A stretch of DNA of 64,000 bases from Lysobacter firmicutimachus (lineage in GTDB: Bacteria > Pseudomonadota > Gammaproteobacteria > Xanthomonadales > Xanthomonadaceae). Shown piece by piece: positions 39,604-47,228 of this stretch. A program made the translations under genes and the position numbers. Under the pieces are notes generated by a model that made no database searches, was not told the origin of the DNA, and saw only the letters and a list, made by a program, of their open reading frames with translations. Numbering within the stretch: the stretch's first letter is position 1; every line of letters starts with the position of its first letter. The DNA is taken from NCBI RefSeq assembly GCF_037027445.1, contig NZ_JBANDL010000002.1:4906001-4970000 (forward strand), given 5' to 3'.

Positions 39604-41091
39604 TCAATCCGCCGCGACGGTGCGGCCGCGCGCCCATTCGCGCAAGGCCTCGACCTGTTCGGCCATCGTCACCGACAGCGGCCGGGTCTGCTTGAGTTCG
39701 CCGCGCAGCACGAAATCCGACAGCGGCGCGCCGGCCGCATGCGCGGCGTACAGCGCGGCGACGATGGCCTGTTCGATCTCGGCGCCGGAAAAGCCCTCGC
39801 TGGCGGCGGCCAGCGCCGGCAGATCGAACTGCTGCGGTTCCAGCGCGCGCTTGCGCAGATGGGTCGCGAACAATGCCTCGCGCACCTCGGCCACCGGCAG
39901 GTCGACGAAGAAGATCTCGTCGAAGCGGCCCTTGCGCAGCAGTTCCGGCGGCAAGGCCTCGATCTGGTTCGCGGTCGCGACCAGGAACAGCCTGGACTTG
40001 CGCTCGGCCATCCAGGTCAACAGATAGCCGAGCACGCGCCGCGACACGCCGCCGTCGCCATCGCCGCCGCCGGAGGCCAGTCCCTTCTCGATTTCGTCGA
40101 TCCACAGCACCGCCGGCGCCAGTTGCTCGGCCGAGGCCAGCGCCGCGCGCAGGTTCTTTTCGGTTTCGCCGTGGAACTTGTCGTACAGGGTGCCGAAATC
40201 CAGGCGCAGCAGCGGCACGCCGAAGCCGGAAGCCACCGCCTTGGCCAGCATCGATTTGCCGCAGCCCTGCACGCCCAGCAGCAACATGCCCTTGGGCGGG
40301 TCCAGGCCCGGCGGCGGTTCGGCGCCGGTAAACACGCTGCGGCGCTGTTCGACCCAGCGCTTGAGCCGGCGCGCGCCGGCCACCTCGTTCATGCGCGCGC
40401 TGTCGTATTCGTAATGCAGATGGCCGGAACGGTTGAGCAGTTCGAACTTGAGCTTGGCCAACTCCGGCAGGTCGTCGGCGCCGATCGCACCGTCGCGGAA
40501 GATCAGGTGGCGGGCGATACGGCGCGCATCGACCAGGTCCAGGCCGCGCAGATTGCGCACGATCTGCCCGACCGCCTCGGCATCGCTCTCGACCCGGCGC
40601 CCGCCGTGCTCGCGCATGTAGTTGGCCGCTTCCTCGCGCACCAGCTTGAGCAGCGCGTTGGCGTCGGGCAGGCGCGGCGCGAAGCGCACCGCCAGCGAGT
40701 CCAGATCCGCCGGCAACTCGACCTGATGCCCGACCAGCACCAGCACGTGCGGCTCGCAGTCGCGGCGCTGGGCGATCTCGCGCAGCTGGCGCTGGGTGCT
40801 GGCGTAGCCCAGGTAGGGGTGGGCGTCGAACAGCAGATAGATGCCGCGCTGGTCGGCATCGCGGATCGCCTGCAAGGTGGTGGAGATGTCCGGCGCGACA
40901 TCGGCCTCGTCCTCGCGGTCCAGATCGATCCGGCGCAGGCCTTCGGTGATCGACCAGCGATGCAGCGTGCGCCAGACGTTCATCAGCGCCTGGCGGAACA
41001 GTTCGACCACCCGCGCTTCGTCGCGGGTCTCGATCACGATCAGGGCGGTGTTGGAACGGATCAGCGCGGTCAGGTCTTGCAGGTCGCTCAT
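39604..41091 (-). CDS. Ycf46-like AAA+ ATPase
   Basis: A 495-residue cytoplasmic AAA+ ATPase. A helical N-terminal half (MSDLQDLTALIRSNTALIVI to residue ~235), then the AAA module: Walker A MLLLGVQGCGKSMLAKA, Walker B APAVLWIDEIEKGLASGG, sensor/arginine-finger region SRLFLVATANQIEALPPELL, RKGRFDEIFFVDLP. This is the architecture of the Ycf46/cyanobacterial group, where a long N-terminal domain with its own degenerate P-loop-like fold precedes the ATPase. Function in bacteria is poorly defined (a role in CO2/photosynthesis control was suggested in cyanobacteria). The gene is alone on its strand. Confidence 0.88.
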   Translation of the reverse strand: MSDLQDLTALIRSNTALIVIETRDEARVVELFRQALMNVWRTLHRWSITEGLRRIDLDREDEADVAPDISTTLQAIRDADQRGIYLLFDAHPYLGYASTQRQLREIAQRRDCEPHVLVLVGHQVELPADLDSLAVRFAPRLPDANALLKLVREEAANYMREHGGRRVESDAEAVGQIVRNLRGLDLVDARRIARHLIFRDGAIGADDLPELAKLKFELLNRSGHLHYEYDSARMNEVAGARRLKRWVEQRRSVFTGAEPPPGLDPPKGMLLLGVQGCGKSMLAKAVASGFGVPLLRLDFGTLYDKFHGETEKNLRAALASAEQLAPAVLWIDEIEKGLASGGGDGDGGVSRRVLGYLLTWMAERKSRLFLVATANQIEALPPELLRKGRFDEIFFVDLPVAEVREALFATHLRKRALEPQQFDLPALAAASEGFSGAEIEQAIVAALYAAHAAGAPLSDFVLRGELKQTRPLSVTMAEQVEALREWARGRTVAAD

Positions 41092-41559
41092 CGGGATAGT
41101 TCTTCCGTGGAGCGGACATGATACGGCGGCGGGACGGGGCCGCCGAAAGCCAGGGCAGCGCCAATGCCCGCGCCCGCTGCGCGGTCGCCGCCGCTTCTTG
41201 CGAAGCGGGCGACGGCAACGTCCGCATCGACGCCAAACCGGCGGCGGTGAGCGCCGGCACCGCCCCCCATGCCAGCACCAACGCCAATACCGGTACCCAT
41301 CCCATCGCCAATGCCATCGCGGGCACGGGTACGGATACGGGCGCCGGCTACTGCCGCAACGGCGGCAGCGACGCACTCCGCTCCGCCCGATGCGCTCCCC
41401 CGAGACGGCGCCCTCCTTTGTGATAGCAGGCCGGGAGAGATTCGCTTTTGCCCCCTCCGTCCGAGCGCCCCCTACCGCGCCTAAGCCGAAAGCCGCCTTG
41501 AGCCCGCGCCGCGCAACCGCGACCATCGTCCTACCGTTGCGCACCGACGACTCCCGCCC
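41092..41559. other. Intergenic region with short-period GC-rich repeats
   Basis: No gene supported. Around 41240-41345 there is a stretch of degenerate CCAATGCC/ACGGGTACGG short repeats. Any reading frame there is low-complexity (for example NANTGTHPIANAIAGTGT) and lacks a ribosome site. An upstream promoter for the AEC gene is not evident. Confidence 0.35.
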
Positions 41560-42468
41560 ATGGCCTTCGACGCCTTCGCCCTGGTCCTGGCCATGCTGGT
41601 CCTGGGCTACCTGTTCCAGCGCCTGCGCGCGCTGCCGGACAACGCCGCCCAGACCCTCAACCTGGTCGTGCTCTACGTCTGCCTGCCGGCGGCGGTGCTG
41701 CGCTACGCCCCGCGGCTGCAGCTGGAGCCGGCCCTGCTCGGCGTCGCCGCGGTACCGTGGCTGTTGCTCGGCGCGACCGTCCTGCTGGTCGGCGCCCTGG
41801 CCCGGCTGCTGAAGCTGCGCCGCGACGAACAAGCGGTGCTGCTGCTGACCGTGGCCCTGGGCAACACCAGCTTCCTCGGCTACCCGCTGACCCGCGCCCT
41901 GATCGGCGAACACGCCCTGCCCTATGCGGTGGTCTACGACCAGTTCGGCGCCTTCCTGATCCTGTCGACCTTCGGCCTGTGGGTGCTGGCCCGTTACGGC
42001 GGCGACGCCCGCCCCGGCCCGCGCGACATGCTGCGGCGGGTGCTGCGCTTCCCGCCGCTGTGGGCGCTGCTGATCGGTTTCGGCGTCATGCCCGCCGAGC
42101 CGCCGGGCTGGATCGCCGGCGGACTGCAGCGCCTGTCCGACGCCCTGCTGCCGCTGGCCATGCTGACGATCGGCCTGTCGGTGAAACTGACCCTGCCGCG
42201 CGAAGAACTCAAACCGCTGGCCGCCGGCCTGGCGCTGAAACTGGCGCTGATGCCGGCCCTGGCCTGGCTGCTGCTGCCCTGGCTGGGCCTGCACGGCGAA
42301 GCGGCCCGCACCGTGGTGCTGGAATCGGCGATGCCGTCGATGGTCACCGCCGGCGCCCTCGCCATTGCCTACAACCTGGCCCCCCGCCTGACCGCGGCGA
42401 TGGTCGGCTACGGCTTGCTGCTGTCCCTGCTGACCCTGCCGTTGTGGGCCGGCGTCGGCACCGGCTGA
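41560..42468 (+). CDS. AEC-family auxin-efflux-type transporter
   Basis: A 302-residue inner-membrane protein with about ten helices of the AEC (auxin efflux carrier/malonate transporter) family. Diagnostic segments: ALGNTSFLGYPLTRALIGEH, the GNTSFLGYP loop, ALLPLAMLTIGLSVK, and AMPSMVTAGALAIAYNL in the fourth-from-last helix. Family members export or import small carboxylates and related compounds; the substrate is unknown here. The length matches. Next gene is 105 bp downstream. Confidence 0.9.
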   Translation: MAFDAFALVLAMLVLGYLFQRLRALPDNAAQTLNLVVLYVCLPAAVLRYAPRLQLEPALLGVAAVPWLLLGATVLLVGALARLLKLRRDEQAVLLLTVALGNTSFLGYPLTRALIGEHALPYAVVYDQFGAFLILSTFGLWVLARYGGDARPGPRDMLRRVLRFPPLWALLIGFGVMPAEPPGWIAGGLQRLSDALLPLAMLTIGLSVKLTLPREELKPLAAGLALKLALMPALAWLLLPWLGLHGEAARTVVLESAMPSMVTAGALAIAYNLAPRLTAAMVGYGLLLSLLTLPLWAGVGTG

Positions 42469-42573
42469 GGTCGGCGCCGACTTGGCGTTACCGGTCACAC
42501 CCCACCCCGCCCCTGTGATGACCCGTCCCCGCCCCCGGTGTACGCTGCGGGTTCCTTCCGGAGGGGAGCTCGC

Positions 42574-43203
42574 ATGAAAACCGTGCTGGTGGCCAGTTCC
42601 AAGGGCGGGGTCGGCAAGACCACGATCGCGACCCATCTCGCCGCGCAGGCGGCCTTGGACGGGTTGCGCACGGCCTTGATCGACGCCGATCCGCAGGGCT
42701 CCTCGACCCGATGGGCGCAGCGCCGCTCGGTGCTGGAAAGCGCGGTCCTGCCGTTGGACGGCACGCGCAGGAAGGCCTGGCGCAAGCACCTGCCCGAAGA
42801 CGCCCAGCGCACGGTCATCGACGCGCCGGCCGGGGCGATGGCCGAGGACCTCGACGGCTTTCTCGAAATCGCCGACGCAGTGGTGGTGCCGGTGCAGCCC
42901 TCGACGCTCGACATCGAGGCCACCGTGCCCTTCCTCGACACCCTGGCCCAGCACCCGCGGGTGCGCCGCGGCCAGCTCCGGGTCGGCCTGCTCGGCAACA
43001 AGCTCAAGCCCTGGACCAACGCCTCGCAGCAGGCGGTGGAACTGCTGCGCGAATGGCCCTACCCGGTGGTCGGGCAGATCCGCGACAGCCAGGCCTATGT
43101 GGTCATGACCGCGCTCGGCAAGAGCCTGTTCGACTACCACTCGCAGCAGATCCGCGACCACCAGGCCGACTGGCAGCCGCTGCTGAAGTGGATCCGCAAA
43201 TAA
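42574..43203 (+). CDS. Orphan ParA/MinD-type ATPase
   Basis: A 209-residue deviant-Walker ATPase. Starts MKTVLVASSKGGVGKTTIAT, the ParA signature KGGVGKT. Further blocks: TALIDADPQGSSTRW, TVIDAPAGAM, then VVPVQPSTLDIEATVPFL. There is no ParB or Soj/Noc partner next to it, and chromosome segregation is normally encoded elsewhere. The small size fits type I-minus, 'small ParA' proteins that position plasmids or protein clusters. GGAGGGGAGC precedes the ATG. It could position an envelope machine (inference). Confidence 0.87.
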   Translation: MKTVLVASSKGGVGKTTIATHLAAQAALDGLRTALIDADPQGSSTRWAQRRSVLESAVLPLDGTRRKAWRKHLPEDAQRTVIDAPAGAMAEDLDGFLEIADAVVVPVQPSTLDIEATVPFLDTLAQHPRVRRGQLRVGLLGNKLKPWTNASQQAVELLREWPYPVVGQIRDSQAYVVMTALGKSLFDYHSQQIRDHQADWQPLLKWIRK

Positions 43204-43360
43204 GCCCCTCGCCCGCGCGCGCCGGCGTCGCCGCCTGCGGCGCGCGTTCACGCGCCTGCCGCCGATGCGCCGCTACCCTTGGGCGACGCCGGCAGGCATG
43301 CTTCGACCACGTTCGCGCCCCCGCCGCGGTCCGTTTCCTTTCCTCACCACACTGGCTCTC

Positions 43361-43837
43361 ATGCGCGAATTGATCCTGTTGCGTCACGCCCACGCCGAGC
43401 CCGCCGCCCAAGGCCAGGCCGACCTCGACCGCCCGCTGTCCGCCGAGGGGCTGGCCGAAGCCGAAGCCGCCGGACGCTGGCTGGCACAGAACAAACTGGT
43501 CCCCGACTGCGTACTGTGTTCGCCGTCGCGGCGCACCCGCGAGACCCTCGAGGCCGTGCTCGGCGCGGTCGGCTATGTCGAACAGCGCATCGAGCCGTCG
43601 ATCTACGAGGCCACGCCGGGCACCCTGATCGGCCTGGCCGATACCCACCCGGAGGCCGACCGGCTGATGCTGGTCGGCCACAACCCGGGCCTGGAGCGGC
43701 TGGCGGCGCTGCTGCACAGCGGCCAGTCCGGCGACTACCGCGGCATGCCGCCGGCGGGCATCGCCGTGCTCACCGTGCCGCCCGGCACCAGCCTGGAACC
43801 GGGCATCGCCCAGCTCAGCCAGTTCTGGTGGCCGTGA
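43361..43837 (+). CDS. sixA: SixA-type phosphohistidine phosphatase
   Basis: A 158-residue protein of the histidine-phosphatase superfamily. Catalytic RHA motif in LILLRHAHAEPAAQG at residues 4-18, the LCSPSRRTRETLE block and the second catalytic His in LVGHNPGLERLA. In E. coli SixA removes phosphate from histidine phosphotransfer domains; here the hybrid kinase at 31262-34108 carries an HPt that could be a target (inference). Its stop overlaps the next gene's GTG by 4 bp (GTGA), so translation is coupled. Confidence 0.9.
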   Translation: MRELILLRHAHAEPAAQGQADLDRPLSAEGLAEAEAAGRWLAQNKLVPDCVLCSPSRRTRETLEAVLGAVGYVEQRIEPSIYEATPGTLIGLADTHPEADRLMLVGHNPGLERLAALLHSGQSGDYRGMPPAGIAVLTVPPGTSLEPGIAQLSQFWWP

Positions 43838-44541
43838 GCCCATCGGCGCCGGCGCCGAGGCGCTGGCGGGGCCGGGCCCTGCGCGTCCTGGGCGGTATCG
43901 CGCTGGCGCTGTGCGCCGCAGCGGCCGGCGCGGCGCAGCCCCCGGCCGCGCCGCACAACCCGCCGTCGAGCCAGGGCTTCGATCCGCTCCACACCCGTTT
44001 CGGCTTCGAACTGCGCACCCGCTGGGGCCAGAAGGTCAGCGGCGAGTTCCCGCGCTACGAAGGCGAGGTCGCGACCCTCGCCGACGGTCGCCACCAGGTC
44101 CGTATCCGCCTCGCCACCGCCGCGGTGGTGGTCGGCGACTCCGAGCGCTACACCCGGCTGGCGCGCGGCGAGCGTTTCTTCGATGCCGCCCGCTATCCGA
44201 CCATCGAATTCGTGTCCGAGCCGCACGCCGCCGACCTGGTCCGCACCGGCGGCCCGCTGCGCGGCCGGCTGACCCTGCATGGGGTCAGCCGCTGGGAAAC
44301 CTTCGTCCTGCCGCCGGGCGCCTGCGCCCGCCCCGGCGAGGACTGCGACGCTTACGCCTACGGCAGCGTCAGCCGCTACGACTACCGCCTGGACGGCTGG
44401 CAGCTCGCGCTCGGCGACCGGGTCCGTTTCACCATGCAGGTACGGTTGAAGCCTGCAGGCCTCAGAATGGCCGACCCGAAACCCAGCGATAGCAAGACTC
44501 CGGCCGGCGACGGCGCGGAACGCAAGGAGCCGTCCCGTTGA
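43834..44541 (+). CDS. YceI-like secreted lipocalin-fold protein
   Basis: A 235-residue exported protein whose start is a GTG overlapping the sixA stop. Signal peptide ALRVLGGIALALCAAAAGAAQ. The mature part follows the YceI beta-barrel pattern: HTRFGFELRTRWGQKVSGEF, RVRL-like strands, and FFDAARYPTIEFVSE, LTLHGVSRWETF. YceI proteins bind isoprenoid or polyprenyl lipids in the periplasm in other species. It also overlaps the next gene by 4 bp (TTGA), so sixA, yceI and PLD form one coupled operon. The C-terminal ~30 residues (ADPKPSDSKTPAGDGAERKE) are a charged, Pro-rich tail outside the domain. Confidence 0.85.
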   Translation: MSPSAPAPRRWRGRALRVLGGIALALCAAAAGAAQPPAAPHNPPSSQGFDPLHTRFGFELRTRWGQKVSGEFPRYEGEVATLADGRHQVRIRLATAAVVVGDSERYTRLARGERFFDAARYPTIEFVSEPHAADLVRTGGPLRGRLTLHGVSRWETFVLPPGACARPGEDCDAYAYGSVSRYDYRLDGWQLALGDRVRFTMQVRLKPAGLRMADPKPSDSKTPAGDGAERKEPSR

Positions 44542-46532
44542 ACCCCGTGCCGCGCGGCCTGGCCGCCGCCCTGCTGGCCTTGAGCCTGTCCGCCTGCGCG
44601 ACCCTGAGTCCGGCGCAGCGCGACCGCGCCAGCGAGATCGCCGCGCAGGCCCGCTCGCAGCAGCTCGACTGCACCGCCGCCGACGCCTGCGCCCAGCCCT
44701 CGCCGCTGCGCGAACTGGGTCTGCGCGCGCGCGCCGCCTCGACCCCGGAACAACCGCGCCATTACGCCCTGATCCTGGACCGCGGCCCCGACGCGATGCT
44801 GGCGCGGCTGGACCTGATCCGCGGCGCCCGCCGCAGCCTGGACCTGCAGACCTACATCTTCGACGAGGACGACGCCGGCAAGCTGGTGCTGGACGAACTG
44901 CTCGCCGCCGCGCGCCGCGGCGTGCGCGTGCGCCTGCTGCTGGACCAACTGTCGGCGCTGCGCCACGTCGACACCCTGGCCGCGCTGTCGGGCGCGCACG
45001 TCAACTTCGAAGTCCGGCTGTACAACCCGGTGCTGCAGCGCGCCCGGATAAGCTATCCGCAGTACGTGCTCGCCGCGGCCTGCTGCTGGCGCCGGCTCAA
45101 CCAGCGCATGCACACCAAGCTGCTGCTCGCCGATCGCCAGACCGGCATCGCCGGCGGGCGCAACTACCAGGACGACTATTACGACTGGGACGACGAGTAC
45201 AACTTCCGCGATCGCGACGTGCTGGTCGCCGGTCCGGTCGCCGACCTGATGGGCGACGACTTCGAACTGTTCTGGAACGACCGCCGCAGCGTGCCGGTCG
45301 AGCGCCTCGGCGATGTCGGCCGGCGCCTGCTCAAGCAGGGCGTGCCGGAACTGCCCAAGGCCGAGTTCGAACGCCCGCAGCGCGCCGCGCGCATGCGCGA
45401 GGACGCCGCCGACACCGAGCAGGTGCGCCAGCGGCTGGCCGCGCACGCGCTGGAGGTCGGCGCGGTGCGCTACATCTCCGACACGCCGGACAAGCATCGC
45501 GAGGACAGCGCCGCTGCCGCGCTGGCCTCCGATTCGCTGCGCAACCTGATCGCCAACTCGCGCAGCGAAGTGATGCTGCAAACGCCCTACCTGGTGCTGT
45601 CGAAGTCGGCGCAGCAATTGTTCCGCACCCTGCACGAACGTCCCGACGCGCCGCGGGTGATCGTCTCGACCAACAGCCTGGCGGCGACCGACGCCTTCAT
45701 CGCCTACGCGCTGTCGTACAAGTACAAGCGCCGCTACCTGCGCGAGTTCGGCTTCGATATCTACGAGTACAAGCCCTTCCCGGCCGATGCGCCGATCGAC
45801 ATCGCCGCCACCGGCGCGCAGCTGCCCGACCTGGATCTGCCCGGCCTGCCCGACTCGGACGGCGCGGACCAGAGCGTGCGCCGCGATCGCAGCCGACCCA
45901 GCCGCGTCGCGTTGCAGGGCAGCGGATCGCGCGGCAGCCTGCCCGACCGCAGCAGCGTGCTCTACGGCCAGCGCTACCGCCAGCCGCTGGCGCGCGAGTA
46001 CGCCGCGATCCGCTACGCGCGCCGGCGCAGCAACGAGCCGGTGCCGCTCAAGCGCGCCGGCGTGCGCATCGGCATGCACGCCAAGTCGATGGTCATCGAC
46101 GAACGCATCGGCGTGATCGGCACCCACAACTTCGACCCGCGCGGCGATCACTACAATACCGAAAGCGCGGTGGTGATCGACGATCCGGCCTTCGCCCGCG
46201 CATTGGCGGACAGCATCCGCCGCGACATCGCCCCGGCCAACTCTTGGGTGATCGCGCGCCGCGACAAACCGCCGGTGTTCTCGGGCCTGGAGTATTCGCT
46301 GGCCAAGATCTCCGAGCATTTGCCGATCTTCGACCTGTGGCCGGTGCGTTACGCGACCAGCTACGAATTCGTGCCGGGTCCGAACTGCCCGCACCCGCTG
46401 TACCGCAACGACCCGGGCTTCCGCGCCTGCTACAAGCCGGTCGGCGACTTCCCCGAGGTCAACCTCGGCGTGAAGAGCCTGACCACGCGCATGTTCACCG
46501 CCTTCGGAGCGGGCTTGGCGCCGATTCTTTAG
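44538..46532 (+). CDS. Phospholipase D-family (cardiolipin synthase-like) lipoprotein
   Basis: A 664-residue protein. It starts at a TTG with a strong AAGGAGC seven nt upstream and overlaps the yceI stop. Lipobox LSLSAC. Two PLD (HKD) motifs: MHTKLLLADRQTGIAGG near residue 191 and MHAKSMVIDERIGVIGTHN near residue 514. A long linker (about 415-500) is rich in Asp/Arg and low complexity. Two-HKD proteins of this size include cardiolipin synthases and PLD phospholipases; the lipoprotein anchor suggests activity on envelope lipids. The paralogue with two transmembrane helices (ClsA) is different. It completes the coupled operon. Confidence 0.9.
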   Translation: MNPVPRGLAAALLALSLSACATLSPAQRDRASEIAAQARSQQLDCTAADACAQPSPLRELGLRARAASTPEQPRHYALILDRGPDAMLARLDLIRGARRSLDLQTYIFDEDDAGKLVLDELLAAARRGVRVRLLLDQLSALRHVDTLAALSGAHVNFEVRLYNPVLQRARISYPQYVLAAACCWRRLNQRMHTKLLLADRQTGIAGGRNYQDDYYDWDDEYNFRDRDVLVAGPVADLMGDDFELFWNDRRSVPVERLGDVGRRLLKQGVPELPKAEFERPQRAARMREDAADTEQVRQRLAAHALEVGAVRYISDTPDKHREDSAAAALASDSLRNLIANSRSEVMLQTPYLVLSKSAQQLFRTLHERPDAPRVIVSTNSLAATDAFIAYALSYKYKRRYLREFGFDIYEYKPFPADAPIDIAATGAQLPDLDLPGLPDSDGADQSVRRDRSRPSRVALQGSGSRGSLPDRSSVLYGQRYRQPLAREYAAIRYARRRSNEPVPLKRAGVRIGMHAKSMVIDERIGVIGTHNFDPRGDHYNTESAVVIDDPAFARALADSIRRDIAPANSWVIARRDKPPVFSGLEYSLAKISEHLPIFDLWPVRYATSYEFVPGPNCPHPLYRNDPGFRACYKPVGDFPEVNLGVKSLTTRMFTAFGAGLAPIL

Positions 46533-46662
46533 AAGCGCGGATCGTAGACGCGGCGGCGCCCGACCGTCCGCACGCTGCGGCGTTGCTGCAGCGGGGCGCG
46601 AGCGCAGCCGCTTCGAACGCAAGGACGCGCCCCGGGCATGGCCCGGGGTCCGCCGCCGGGCG

Positions 46663-47175
46663 CTACCTCCGCCCGGGGTCGCGTTCGACGATCGTGCCCG
46701 GGGGAAGATCGGGCCGAGCCGGGCCGTCGTCGGTGATCACCCAGTAGCGGCCGTCCCTCTGCTTTTCGATACGCGCCCTGGGAATGTTGGAGCGGACGCT
46801 TTCGGCCGGCGTCGGCGCAACCCTGGGACCGAACCGCTCGCGGGCCACGTAGGCCATGCGTTCGGCTTCCGGCAGCGTTTCGGGATCGGCCGGCGCGATC
46901 GGTTCCTCGGCGGCAGCGCGCGCCGGCGTTCCCGGGTCGTGGTCGGTCAGGTGCCGGTTCAGCAGTTCCTGGTCGCGCACCTCGGACCGCCCCGCGCGCT
47001 CGGATCCATCGCCGCTGCGCTGCGCTCCCGGGACGGACGCCGAGCCGGTGGCCGATCGGGTGGCGTCTTGCCCGAACCACCCCGCGAGCTTGCCCCGCAG
47101 CGGCTCGCAAGCCACCAAGAGCAACCCTCCGAACAGCGCCGCCAGCGCGGCGCCCCAGACCCATTTCGCTTGCAT
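46663..47175 (-). CDS. Small predicted lipoprotein of unknown function
   Basis: A 170-residue protein. The start at 47175 gives a lipobox (GGLLLVACEP) at residue ~23; an ATG 15 bases upstream adds MRQRI and is possible. After the lipobox the protein is hydrophilic, Arg/Ala/Pro-rich and low in aromatic residues until the C-terminal ~45 residues (IEKQRDGRYWVITDDGPARP), which look like a small folded beta unit. GAGGCAGC lies upstream. It follows the M9-like peptidase on the same strand and may share its transcript. Not recognised. Confidence 0.6.
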   Translation of the reverse strand: MQAKWVWGAALAALFGGLLLVACEPLRGKLAGWFGQDATRSATGSASVPGAQRSGDGSERAGRSEVRDQELLNRHLTDHDPGTPARAAAEEPIAPADPETLPEAERMAYVARERFGPRVAPTPAESVRSNIPRARIEKQRDGRYWVITDDGPARPDLPPGTIVERDPGRR

Positions 47176-47198
47176 GATTCGCTGCCTCATTGGTAGGC

Positions 47199-47220
47199 AG
47201 CGCCCCGTCGCCGGGGCGCT
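47199..47220 (-). terminator. GC-rich stem after the M9-like peptidase gene
   Basis: AGCGCCCC / GGGGCGCT, an 8-bp perfect stem with a GTCGCC loop, 9 bp beyond the peptidase stop. No U-run; attenuation rather than full termination is likely, because a small lipoprotein gene follows on the same strand. Confidence 0.5.
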
Positions 47221-47228
47221 GCGCGCGA

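Noticed and set aside
41118..41423. Short low-complexity coding frame
   Set aside because: Repeats of Gly/Thr/Asn codons and no ribosome site; it looks like simple-sequence DNA.
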